NCBI GenBank assembly: GCA_049698695.1
Contig: JBAVYH010000169.1
Span: 1-64,000, forward strand
Origin: Bog-375 sp049698695
Lineage (GTDB): Bacteria; Acidobacteriota; Terriglobia; Bryobacterales; Bryobacteraceae
Reading direction: 5' to 3'
DNA length: 64,000 nt
A program made the translations under genes and the position numbers. Shown piece by piece: positions 51,712 through 59,527 of the stretch. The first letter of the stretch is position 1. Each line of letters opens with the position of its first letter. Below the pieces are notes generated by a model. The model had not been told where the DNA came from, made no database searches, and saw only the letters and a list, made by a program, of their open reading frames with translations.

Positions 51712-53026
51712 CGAAGAGAATATCGGCCGCTCGCTGCGCATGATTCTGGAGCGCGAGGGATATTCGGTGAACATATGCCGGTCGGCGGCCGAGTTCCGGC
51801 GGCATCCGGATGCGGATCGGGCCGATGCCTACCTGTTCGACATCAAGCTGCCCGATGGCAACGGCATCGAGCTGCTGAAAGCGGTGCGGCAGAACGCCGC
51901 TGCCGCGCCGGCGATCATGATTTCCGGGCACGGCACCATCGCCGACGCGGTGGAAGCCACGCGCGCCGGCGCATTCGATTTTCTGGAGAAGCCGCTCAGC
52001 CGCGACCGCGTGCTGGTGGCGGTCAAGAACGCGCTGGAGCAGGCAGGCCTGCGCCGGGAAAACGAGCGACTGCGCGATCTGGTGGGCGGCAGCCCGAAGA
52101 TGATCGGCTCGAGCCCTTCGTGGCAGCGCGCCGTGGAGCAGGCCACGCTGGCCGCCCGTTCGGACGCGCGCGTGCTGCTGATCGGCGAATCGGGCACCGG
52201 CAAGGAACTGCTGGCGGCGCACATCCACGCGCTGAGCCCGTTTGCCAACGGGCCGTTCGTTAAGGTGAACTGCGCAGCGATTCCCACCGAGTTGCTCGAA
52301 ACCGAGCTGTTCGGCCACGAGAAAGGCTCCTTCACCGGCGCCACCGGGGCGCGGCGCGGCAAGTTCGAACTGGCCGACGGCGGCAGCATCTTCCTGGACG
52401 AAGTAGGCGACCTGCACGGCGCCTCGCAGGCCAAGCTGCTGCGCGTTTTGCAGGAAGGCGAGTTCCACCGCGTGGGTGGCGAGCAGATCATTCGCGTCAG
52501 CGTGCGCGTGATTTCGGCCACCAATCGCGACCTGGGAGGGCTGGTGGCGCAGGAAAAATTTCGCGACGACCTGTACTACCGGCTCAACGGCGTGCCCATC
52601 CGCGTGCCTTCGCTGCGCGAGCGGCCGCACGACATCCGGCTGCTGGCCGAGTATTTTCTGGAGGAATTCTGCGCGCGCAACAACTTCCGGCCCAAGAAAA
52701 TGGACGACGCCGTGTTCCCGGTGCTGGAAGCTTACGCCTGGCCGGGCAACGCGCGCGAGCTGCGCAACGTGGTCGAGCGGATGGCGATTCTCACAGCGGG
52801 AGAAAGGCTGCCGCGGGAATCGATTCCGGTCGAGGTGCGCGTGCAGCGCGAGACATCGGCCAAATCCACCATCCAGGAAGCGCGCGAATCTGCCGAGCGC
52901 GAGCACATCATGCGCGCGCTGGAAGAGACCAACTGGAACGTTTCCGGCGCCGCGCGCGCGCTGGGCATGGAGCGCACCAACCTGCACAAGCGCATCCGCG
53001 CGCTGGGCTTGAGCAGGGGAAGATAG
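51680..53026 (+). CDS. Sigma-54-dependent response regulator (NtrC/NtrX type)
   Basis: Activator of 448 residues. The receiver domain contains 'LLIVDDEENIGRSLRMILE', the phospho-acceptor Asp in 'AYLFDIKLPDGNGIELL' and 'DFLEKPLSRDRV'. The AAA+ domain has Walker A 'GESGTGKELLAAHIHA', the sigma-54-contact loop 'EKGSFTGATGARRGKFE' and Walker B 'GGSIFLDEVGDL'. The C-terminus is a Fis-type helix-turn-helix ('NVSGAARALGMERTNLHKRI'). It should activate RpoN promoters in response to the overlapping kinase. rpoN lies about 5 kb downstream. Confidence 0.95.
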   Translation: MASKRLLIVDDEENIGRSLRMILEREGYSVNICRSAAEFRRHPDADRADAYLFDIKLPDGNGIELLKAVRQNAAAAPAIMISGHGTIADAVEATRAGAFDFLEKPLSRDRVLVAVKNALEQAGLRRENERLRDLVGGSPKMIGSSPSWQRAVEQATLAARSDARVLLIGESGTGKELLAAHIHALSPFANGPFVKVNCAAIPTELLETELFGHEKGSFTGATGARRGKFELADGGSIFLDEVGDLHGASQAKLLRVLQEGEFHRVGGEQIIRVSVRVISATNRDLGGLVAQEKFRDDLYYRLNGVPIRVPSLRERPHDIRLLAEYFLEEFCARNNFRPKKMDDAVFPVLEAYAWPGNARELRNVVERMAILTAGERLPRESIPVEVRVQRETSAKSTIQEARESAEREHIMRALEETNWNVSGAARALGMERTNLHKRIRALGLSRGR

Positions 53027-53050
53027 CGGCCGCTGCGCGGCGGGACCAAG

Positions 53051-53605
53051 CTAGTGCTTGGCCCTGTAAATCTTCCGGCTCATGCGGTTCTGCGGATGGT
53101 TGACCTGTTGCCTCTCCGCGGGGGTGAGCTTGCCGCCGTTGGCAGACCGGTCGGCATGAACTTCTTTGTTAATGGAGGATTCGCCCTTTTCCAGATGTGC
53201 AGTCTGCGCCGCGTTTAGTTTGCCGGAAGCGATGCCGTTGGCGATGCGGTCCTGCTGGTTTTCACGCCGGGCATCTACCTTGTCGTTGCCATACTTCTGC
53301 ACGGCGGCGTTGTGTTTGTCGGCATAAATCTGCCGGCTCATCTGGTTCTGCTGCTGGTTGACGATCTTCTTTTCCTGGCCGGTCAGGTGGCCGCCGTTCA
53401 GGGTCCGGTCGGTGCGGACCTCCTGGTTGATGGCGGACTCTTTGGTTTCGAGATTGCCGGTTTCACCGGCGGTGAGAGATCCGGACTTGGCGCCTTGGGC
53501 GATGCGGTCCTGCTGATTCTCGGCGCGCTGGCCCACCTCACTCGATTGGGCCCAGGCGGCGGTGGACACCGCAGCGGCCGCGGTTAAGATCGCAACTCGT
53601 ATCAT
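53051..53605 (-). CDS. Secreted protein with two tandem 70-residue repeats
   Basis: Exported protein of 184 residues, no recognised family name. GGAGG precedes the ATG at 53605. Signal peptide 'IRVAILTAAAAVSTAAWAQ'. The mature part is a duplication: unit 1 'RAENQQDRIAQGAKSGSLTA' to 'NQMSRQIYADKHN' and unit 2 'RRENQQDRIANGIASGKLNA' to 'NRMSRKIYRAKH'. Each unit holds a middle segment 'NQEVRTDRTLNGGHLT' or 'NKEVHADRSANGGKLT' with Asp/Asn/Gly spacing reminiscent of, but not matching, an EF-hand loop. It is very polar and probably helical. It is convergent with the response-regulator gene. Confidence 0.8.
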   Translation of the reverse strand: MIRVAILTAAAAVSTAAWAQSSEVGQRAENQQDRIAQGAKSGSLTAGETGNLETKESAINQEVRTDRTLNGGHLTGQEKKIVNQQQNQMSRQIYADKHNAAVQKYGNDKVDARRENQQDRIANGIASGKLNAAQTAHLEKGESSINKEVHADRSANGGKLTPAERQQVNHPQNRMSRKIYRAKH

Positions 53606-53743
53606 CTGCTTTTCCTCCCGGCTTGCATTCAGCTCAAGCCTCACGTGCAGATAAGCCCGCCCGCTGAGGAAAAGTTGCTCGCGCTACCGTTAATTCGGCT
53701 TCATCCTGCTCGGCCGCAGTGCCGGGTGAATGGCGCCGGAGAA

Positions 53744-54451
53744 TTAATCCGAATCGCCGATGAGGGTGATGGAGCCGATGCCGCCCTGCACATCGACGCG
53801 CACTTTGACTTTAGCCGTAGGGTAGGCTTCGTTCTCCCAGTGGTCGCCTTCGTTGGTGAGCCCGCGCGTCTTGATTTCGCCGATGCCGCCGTGGGCGTTG
53901 GCATAAACTCCGGCGTCGGCGGGCAGGCGCACGATGGCCTCGCCGATGCCGCCCTGAATATGCACGTCGTAGTTGTGCTGCGGCCGCCCGCGAAGGTCCA
54001 GGTTGAGACTGCCCACGCCCATCTGCACATTGACGGCCCGCAGGTTCAGCGATCCAAGGTCGAGCTGCGCTTCGCCGGCGCCGAAATTCACGCCGAAGTC
54101 GAGCGGCGTCTCGCGGCCGAAGCGGAGGTCCCATGTGTAGGTGATGTGGCCCGGGTCGAAGTTGACGTGACCGGTCTTGCCCTGGTCGATCGTCAACATA
54201 CCCGGATCGTACTTCACGATCGGCTTCCAGGCCGGTATGTTGTAGCTGAAGTAGGCCTGCAGCAGTTTTTCCGTACCGCTGCCCACCTGCAGCTTGCCGG
54301 CGCCCATATTGAGGTTAACTTTCACCAGCTCGGAGCGGTCCCGATCGAGATGAAACGAATCGTACTGCAGCGGCCCGGTGGGGCTGGTGTTGATGACGCA
54401 ACCGGCCAGGCATAGTACGGTCCAGAACAGCAGAAGGCTTTTCGCGATCAT
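53744..54451 (-). CDS. Toast-rack family (LiaF-like) lipoprotein
   Basis: Lipoprotein of 235 residues. The signal ends in the lipobox 'LCLAGC'. The mature part is a right-handed beta-helix-like series of short strands with repeated Gly turns: 'VNLNMGAGKLQVGSGTEK', 'GVNFGAGEAQLDLGSLNL', 'GVGSLNLDLRG', 'IQGGIGEAIVRLP' and 'VQGGIGSITLIG'. This matches the toast-rack/DUF2154 and LiaF C-terminal fold found in cell-envelope stress proteins. No kinase or response regulator of the LiaRS type is next to it. Function is inferred only from the fold. Confidence 0.8.
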   Translation of the reverse strand: MIAKSLLLFWTVLCLAGCVINTSPTGPLQYDSFHLDRDRSELVKVNLNMGAGKLQVGSGTEKLLQAYFSYNIPAWKPIVKYDPGMLTIDQGKTGHVNFDPGHITYTWDLRFGRETPLDFGVNFGAGEAQLDLGSLNLRAVNVQMGVGSLNLDLRGRPQHNYDVHIQGGIGEAIVRLPADAGVYANAHGGIGEIKTRGLTNEGDHWENEAYPTAKVKVRVDVQGGIGSITLIGDSD

Positions 54452-54916
54452 GGCATCTCCTCGTATCGGCCGGGGCGAGCCGCGCCCTTCCGGCTGCGCA
54501 ACAAGCTCTTATGCATACGATACGGTGACAAACCGCCGCATGTTCCTTTGCCTGCCGCCGACGGTCCCCACACCCAAGACGGTCCTGCCGGGAGGACTTT
54601 TCAGGCCTTCAAAGCTGGAATTGTTGACCGCCGCACACCGGCGGTGCGGTGGGCGGTACTGGGCCTCAAGTGCGCAGGCTTGTAAGGCGCAGATGGGCGC
54701 TGTTCCGGTCCTTGCGTGCAGGCCGACAAGATCAACTAGTTCAATCATATATGCGACCGTACGGAGTCTTGCCGGGTCTGCCCGGACGCTACCGTGCGGA
54801 GCGAGTTCCAAGCCGCGCCGAAAAATCAAAAAACCGCTTGCAACTGGGACCATAGTTAAGTATTCTAGTTATGGATAGACTAGTACCAGTACAACATAAA
54901 CTATTTCTGGATTTGA
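54452..54916. other. Intergenic region without a supported gene
   Basis: A 465-bp gap between two divergently oriented genes. An open frame of 166 codons crosses part of it but has no start context or recognisable sequence. The only structure is a small hairpin CCGGG-TCTG-CCCGG near 54771. The last 80 bp before 54917 are AT-rich and could hold a promoter. Confidence 0.5.
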
Positions 54917-55348
54917 ATGCTGGCAAGCCTCACCATCATCGCTTTCTCTTTCGCGCTGCTGCTCTACTGGTTCCGTTACAGTTGTATCCTCATGTTGCGG
55001 AATTCCAGTCTGGAGGCCCGGACAGGGGTTAGTGTTGACTCTCAGTTCAATTGCCGGCAGGTGAGGGAGTTGTTGCGGAACGGCGCGCAATTGGAGCGGC
55101 TCGAGCGCGCGCTGGACCGCGATTACCGCCTGGTAACGTATCTGATTGAACATGCCGTTGGATTGGATCTGAACTCGCTCGAAGACCGGCTGCTGGTCCT
55201 GGATTATCGCGTCATGCAGTGGTGGTACCGCGCCACCAGAAGCGCCTCGCCTGAGCGGGCGCGGCGCGCGCTTGCCGAGATGGCGGACGTGCTGGGCGTC
55301 CTGGCGGTCCGCTTGGACAAGCGGGCGGGCTTGCGGTCCGAGGCCTGA
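54917..55348 (+). CDS. Small membrane-anchored protein, unknown function
   Basis: Protein of 143 residues, not recognised. An N-terminal transmembrane helix ('LASLTIIAFSFALLLYWFRY') is followed by a soluble, helix-rich part of about 115 residues with many Arg and Leu ('VRELLRNGAQLERLERALDR', 'YLIEHAVGLDLNSLEDRLLV'). The topology would place the soluble part in the cytoplasm. It has no close neighbour on the same strand and no clear ribosome-binding site, but composition and length support a real gene. Confidence 0.6.
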   Translation: MLASLTIIAFSFALLLYWFRYSCILMLRNSSLEARTGVSVDSQFNCRQVRELLRNGAQLERLERALDRDYRLVTYLIEHAVGLDLNSLEDRLLVLDYRVMQWWYRATRSASPERARRALAEMADVLGVLAVRLDKRAGLRSEA

Positions 55349-55400
55349 ACGCGCGCAGGATTCTCTACAGCCCTTACACACAAAAGTCTGTCCGTTAACG

Positions 55401-55682
55401 TCAGTTCTTGATTGTCTTCTTCAAGACGTAGTCGAAGAACCTTTCGGTCGTGTTGTCGCCGGACGTCCATTCTGCGCGGAGGGTCGTGCGCTTCTCGACT
55501 TTTCTCAAAAGAGAAAGCAACGCGCGATTCAGTTCCCTGGCACTTGTTCCTTCCAGCCTGGCTTCGACAATAAAATCTTCAGCCGATTTTTTGACGGCGC
55601 CCTCGGCGGCCAACTGGTCAAGAGCATGCCGAATGGTGCGGCCATTTGAGTGGCTGACTCGTGCCCTGAGCGTGAACTCCAT
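55401..55682 (-). CDS. Small conserved-looking protein, unknown function
   Basis: Soluble protein of 93 residues with mixed alpha/beta character ('FTLRARVSHSNGRTIRHALD', 'DFIVEARLEGTSARELNRAL', 'RTTLRAEWTSGDNTTERFFD'). The alternation of strands and helices and the high charge look like a real folded domain, but I do not recognise it. It is convergent with the membrane-anchored gene at 54917. Confidence 0.55.
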   Translation of the reverse strand: MEFTLRARVSHSNGRTIRHALDQLAAEGAVKKSAEDFIVEARLEGTSARELNRALLSLLRKVEKRTTLRAEWTSGDNTTERFFDYVLKKTIKN

Positions 55683-55855
55683 CGGAACGGCCCATTCCGC
55701 CTTTTCCCTATTCCGGCTGCGCGGCTAAAAGGCGGCAACGTCCGAAATCATACCATCTCCCGCCGCCCGCCGCGGATCTCACGCGGCTTCGGTTGGTCGC
55801 CTTGTTTCCGCCTTCTGTCCGCCTTCCCTGCCCTCCGTCCAGATCACCTGCGCAA

Positions 55856-56103
55856 ATTTCTGTTGCGGTGGTGGATGGCCGCAATCATTCGGTCGATCAC
55901 TCCATTGCGGAACTCGAGCGGAAACTCGACCCGAAGCGTTTCGTGCGCATCCATCGCTCGATCCTGTTGAATCTGGACTGGGTGGACCAGGTGAATTCGC
56001 GCTTCGGAGGGCAGATGGCGGTGTGCCTGAAGGATACTGCGCGGACGCAGTTGCCGTGGCGCGCGATCGGGCGCGTGCGCTGAAAGAGCGGCTGGAATTA
56101 TAG
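55856..56103 (+). pseudogene. Relic of a LytTR DNA-binding domain (response regulator 3' end)
   Basis: The frame reads 'HSVDHSIAELERKLDPKRFV' then 'RIHRSILLNLDWVDQVNSRF', which is the second half of a LytTR domain, then 'GGQMAVCLKDTARTQLP'. There the frame breaks: one more base at about 56055 would continue 'VARDRARALKERLEL' to a stop at 56101-56103, the normal family ending. The receiver domain and the first LytTR strands are absent upstream. So this is a 5'-truncated and frameshifted remnant. Confidence 0.7.
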
Positions 56104-56154
56104 GCGCTGGCCACGCCCCGGAGGAAGGCCTACAATTACCGGCAGGACGGAATT

Positions 56155-56676
56155 ATGAAACACTCTGCTTCAACTTGTGTGATGATCCTTGCCGCGGCAC
56201 TTGGACTCCACGGGCAGGTAACTCGACAACCAGGGGACCTCCCTCCTGATCTCGCCGAAGCCAGCATCACGGTGACGGGTGTCGGCGACAAGAGCGTCAT
56301 GATTTCCGTGTCTGACCTCTCGAAACTCCCGCAGCACACTGTGAAGACAACCGATCGCGGAACCCCGGCTTCATTTGATGGCGCGCTACTGACGGACGTG
56401 CTCGCTAAGGCTGACATGCCGACTGGAGCGAAGTTTCACAGCTCGGCGGCGTCGTACTACCTGGTGGTGGAAGCGCGGGACCGCTACCGGGCGGTATTCG
56501 CGTGGGCGGAACTGGACCCGGAGTTCATGGACAAGCCCGTGTACGTGGTCATGAAGCGGGATGGCAAGCCGCTCTCGGACGAGGATGGTCCATTTCAGTT
56601 GGTGGTGCCGGGCGAGAAGAGACACGCGCGATGGGTCCGGCAGGTGACGGCACTCAAAATCCGGCAGGCGAACTGA
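56155..56676 (+). CDS. Exported small sulfite-oxidase-like (molybdopterin-fold) protein
   Basis: Protein of 173 residues with a signal peptide ('CVMILAAALGLHGQ'). The body resembles the C-terminal part of the oxidoreductase molybdopterin-binding fold: 'VSDLSKLPQHTVKTTDRGT', 'SFDGALLTDVLAKADMP', 'YLVVEARDRYRAVFAWAELD' and 'GPFQLVVPGEKRHARWVRQV'. The Mo-ligand Cys region seen in MsrP is missing, so it is probably not a redox enzyme by itself. TACAAT at 56131-56136 may be its -10 box. It is convergent with the DUF2752 gene. Confidence 0.78.
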   Translation: MKHSASTCVMILAAALGLHGQVTRQPGDLPPDLAEASITVTGVGDKSVMISVSDLSKLPQHTVKTTDRGTPASFDGALLTDVLAKADMPTGAKFHSSAASYYLVVEARDRYRAVFAWAELDPEFMDKPVYVVMKRDGKPLSDEDGPFQLVVPGEKRHARWVRQVTALKIRQAN

Positions 56677-56695
56677 GCCTCTTTGCAGACGCTGG

Positions 56696-57007
56696 TCATG
56701 CCAGGGCGATGCGGCAGACGCCATAAATGGCGAATGCCGCGATGCCGAAGGTCCACAGGCGCGGCCGCCACGGGGCATTCCAAAAGAGAGAGAACAGCAG
56801 GACGAAGCCGAGCGGGCTGAGGGCATTGAAGTGAATCGCCTGGCCCCCGTGTCCCTTGGCGAGCGCGCACAGGCCGCGCGTGAGCCCGCACAGCGGACAC
56901 GGTTTTCCGGTGAGCCAGTAAAAAGGGCAAGCGTGGAACGCGGGCTCGGCCGGTGGCGAGGCACAGCACAAGAGCGCGAGCAGGAGTCCCGCGGCTAGCA
57001 GCCGCAT
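56696..57007 (-). CDS. DUF2752 small membrane protein
   Basis: Membrane protein of 103 residues. The family signature is complete: 'CPFYWLTGKPCPLCGLTRG' followed by 'LCALAKGHGGQAIHFNALSP'. Two or three hydrophobic helices flank it. The cysteines resemble a metal or redox site, but the function of the family is unknown. The ATG at 57007 is preferred over the longer frame. It lies 22 bp after the zinc-ribbon gene, so the two form a probable operon. Confidence 0.85.
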   Translation of the reverse strand: MRLLAAGLLLALLCCASPPAEPAFHACPFYWLTGKPCPLCGLTRGLCALAKGHGGQAIHFNALSPLGFVLLFSLFWNAPWRPRLWTFGIAAFAIYGVCRIALA

Positions 57008-57029
57008 GGCGGGAGACGCCTCCAGCCTG

Positions 57030-57728
57030 CTAAAGGGCGTCGATGGTCCGCTGTTCGAAGCCGACAATTTCTTTGTACGCCACGGTGATGGCCGCAATCG
57101 TCAATGGCACCGTCAACAGCAGCCCGACGACGCAGCACAGCAGGCCCAGCACGTTCACCAGGAACGCCAGTATCAGGAACATGGTGAAGCCGAAATAATC
57201 CTGCTTCACAATGGCGTGACTGGCCTGCATGGCCGGCCAAAAATCCATCCGCTTGTCCATGATGAACAGGTAGGTGAACTTGAGCGACGCCGCCACCACC
57301 AGCCCGGGGATGATACAGAAAATCGTCCCAATGAACGTGAACACGCCGATGAGCAAAGTCGCCACCAGCGTCGGAATGAAGTAATTGAAACCCTTGAAGA
57401 GATCGCTGAAATCGGCGCGGCGGCCCATCATCTTCTTCATGGTGTAGATGTGGAAGCCGGTGATGAGGGCCCCTTGAATAAACGGCACGCCGTTGAGCAG
57501 GAAGAAAATCAGTGCGGCCAGGGCGTAGGTGCCCATGTCCGCCTTCACCAGATCCCAGCCTGCTCCAATCCAGTGACCGGCGGCGACTTGCACGGCCGTG
57601 GGAGGCGTCCATGCCGGGGGCGGCGGCGCAGCGCCGGAGGCGACAGGAGCCTCCGCGAACGATCGGCCGCAATTTGGACAGAACTGCTGGTCCGGGCGCA
57701 CTTGAGTACCGCAGCGATCACAGAACAT
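57030..57728 (-). CDS. Zinc-ribbon integral membrane protein
   Basis: Protein of 232 residues. A zinc ribbon at the start has two CxxC knuckles ('MFCDRCGTQVRPDQQFCPNC'). A Pro/Ala-rich linker leads to a membrane domain with at least four hydrophobic stretches ('ALAALIFFLLNGVPFIQGAL', 'TLLIGVFTFIGTIFCIIPGL', 'LILAFLVNVLGLLCCVVGLL'), resembling DUF975-type membrane proteins. In acidobacteria such proteins are often paired with DUF2752 proteins, as here. The function is unknown. Confidence 0.8.
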   Translation of the reverse strand: MFCDRCGTQVRPDQQFCPNCGRSFAEAPVASGAAPPPPAWTPPTAVQVAAGHWIGAGWDLVKADMGTYALAALIFFLLNGVPFIQGALITGFHIYTMKKMMGRRADFSDLFKGFNYFIPTLVATLLIGVFTFIGTIFCIIPGLVVAASLKFTYLFIMDKRMDFWPAMQASHAIVKQDYFGFTMFLILAFLVNVLGLLCCVVGLLLTVPLTIAAITVAYKEIVGFEQRTIDAL

Positions 57729-57812
57729 GAATGTGCTCCGTAGTCAAGGATACACGATACGGGCGAGGCGAGATCTCGGGAGTTTTATCGATCGTCGATG
57801 AGCCTGCCCGCG

Positions 57813-57838
57813 GGCCGGGCATGCGCGGCCGCTACGGG
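57813..57838. repeat. GCATGC-centred palindromic repeat overlapping the rpoN stop
   Basis: GGCCGGGCATGCGCGGCCGC followed by TACGGG. On the minus strand it begins CCCGTAGCGGCC, and the TAG in it is the rpoN stop codon. It belongs to the family at 13501, 42805 and 47773. Confidence 0.7.
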
Positions 57839-59436
57839 CGCACGCGGCGCTGGTGGGTGGAGGGGATCTTCATATCTTCGCGGTACTTGGCGACGGTGCG
57901 ACGGGTGACGTCGATGCCTTCGGCTTGCAGCATGGCGGTGATCTGCTCGTCGGTGAGCGGCTTGGTTTTATCCTCGGCCTCGATCATCTTCTTGACCTTG
58001 CGCTTGAGCAGCAGCAGCGGAGTGCCGCTGCCTAAAGGTCCTTGCACGGCCTCAGAGAAGAAATAGCGCAGCTCAAAAACGCCCTGCGGCGTGTGCACGT
58101 ACTTGCTGGCAACGGCGCGGCTGACAGTGGACGGATGGACGCCGACTTCTTCGGCCACTTCCTTGATCATCATCGGCTTGAGGAAGTCGAGGCCCCGGTC
58201 CAGGAATTCGGTCTGGCGGCGGACGATGGCCTGGCAGACCTTGAGAATGGTCTGCTTGCGCTGCTCGATGTTCTTCATCAACTGAATGGCGGAGGTGTAG
58301 CGTTCGCGGACATAGTCGCGCACTTCCTTGGTGGCGCCCTGGTCGCGGTCGAGCATGCGCCGGTACTGGGCGTTCAAGCGGAGCTGCGGCACGTCCTCGT
58401 CGTTCATCTGAATGATGTAATCTTCGCCGTCCTTGATGAAGGTGACGTCCGGCTCGACCACCCGCGCGCCGGCCCCGGAATAGCGCAAGCCCGGCCGCGG
58501 ATTGAGGTGATGGATCATGTCGACGGCGGTTTCGATGTGCTCGAGCGGCCGTCCCAGCAGGCGCGCCATCTCCTTGTACTGCCGGGTTTCGAGCAGGTGC
58601 ATGTGGTTGGAGACGATCTGCCAGGCGACGCCGCCCTCGCCGTTGACGCTTTCGATTTGCAGCAGCAGGCACTCGCGCAAATCGCGCGCGCCGACGCCGG
58701 CCGGGTCGAGCGACTGCACGGCGGCGAGGGCCGCCTTCACGGTGGCGGCCTGATGCTCGCCGAGCGGCGCGATTTCATCGATCGACGCCGAAAGATAGCC
58801 ATCTTCGTTGAGGTTGCCGATGATGGCTTCCGCCGCGTCGCGCACCGCGTCTGGAATGACGACCACGGCCAACTGCGAGCGCAGATAATCGCCGAGGGTG
58901 ACGGGCGCGGAGAGGAAGGTTTCGAAGGACGGCTTTTCGACCGGTTCGGCGGCCGGGCTCTTGTAACCGGGATCGAGGTAGTCCTCAAAGAAGGTGCCGA
59001 AGTCGATCTCGTTGAAAGGATCGGTCGCAGCCGGCTCGACGGGTGGATCGCCGGCAGTCACGGCTTCGGGCTCGGCAGTGGCGACGACGGCGGTTTCCTC
59101 GGGATCGGGGAAGAGGTTGCCGTTGATGGCGACGTTGGCCGGCCCGCCATCAACAGTCGCGGTCTGGTTGCCGGGCGTAGCTTCGAGGATCTGCCGGTCG
59201 GCGGGGTCGGCCGTCGCCTCGGCCTCAAGCAGCGGCAGCAGTTCTTCGGGCGTGATCTCCTCGCCAGCCTCTTCGGTGGCCTCTTCGAGCACCGGGTTCT
59301 TGACGATCTCCTGGGTGATCATCTCCTTCAGTTCCAGCCGGTTAAGCTGAAGGACCGTGACCATCTGGACGAGGCCCGGGGTGAGGATCTGCTTCTGCGA
59401 TACCTTCAATTGCAGTCTTGGCGACAGGAAGCTCAT
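57832..59436 (-). CDS. rpoN: RNA polymerase sigma-54 factor
   Basis: Sigma-54 of 534 residues. Region I starts 'MSFLSPRLQLKVSQKQILTP' and 'LVQMVTVLQLNRLELKEMI'. Region II is a long acidic linker (about residues 50-165). The core-binding and DNA-binding domains contain 'LNPRPGLRYSGAGARVVEPD' and 'EVGVHPSTVSRAVASKYVHT'. The RpoN box is 'TRRTVAKYRE', one residue from the consensus ARRTVAKYRE. It serves the NtrX-type activator encoded at 51680. The stop codon lies inside a palindromic repeat. Confidence 0.97.
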   Translation of the reverse strand: MSFLSPRLQLKVSQKQILTPGLVQMVTVLQLNRLELKEMITQEIVKNPVLEEATEEAGEEITPEELLPLLEAEATADPADRQILEATPGNQTATVDGGPANVAINGNLFPDPEETAVVATAEPEAVTAGDPPVEPAATDPFNEIDFGTFFEDYLDPGYKSPAAEPVEKPSFETFLSAPVTLGDYLRSQLAVVVIPDAVRDAAEAIIGNLNEDGYLSASIDEIAPLGEHQAATVKAALAAVQSLDPAGVGARDLRECLLLQIESVNGEGGVAWQIVSNHMHLLETRQYKEMARLLGRPLEHIETAVDMIHHLNPRPGLRYSGAGARVVEPDVTFIKDGEDYIIQMNDEDVPQLRLNAQYRRMLDRDQGATKEVRDYVRERYTSAIQLMKNIEQRKQTILKVCQAIVRRQTEFLDRGLDFLKPMMIKEVAEEVGVHPSTVSRAVASKYVHTPQGVFELRYFFSEAVQGPLGSGTPLLLLKRKVKKMIEAEDKTKPLTDEQITAMLQAEGIDVTRRTVAKYREDMKIPSTHQRRVRP

Positions 59437-59527
59437 CCGATACCCATGATATCACCGGAACAATGCCGGCCCGCGCGCGGTGCCGCCTGAAATCAGGCGC
59501 CATACCGCGTGCGAAGCCGGTCGCCGT

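Noticed and set aside
54378..54878. 166-codon open frame in the gap before 54917
   Set aside because: No ribosome-binding site and no recognisable sequence, and it overlaps the start of the lipoprotein gene on the other strand.
58042..59490. 482-codon open frame antisense to rpoN
   Set aside because: rpoN is complete, including the RpoN box; no domain is visible in the antisense frame.
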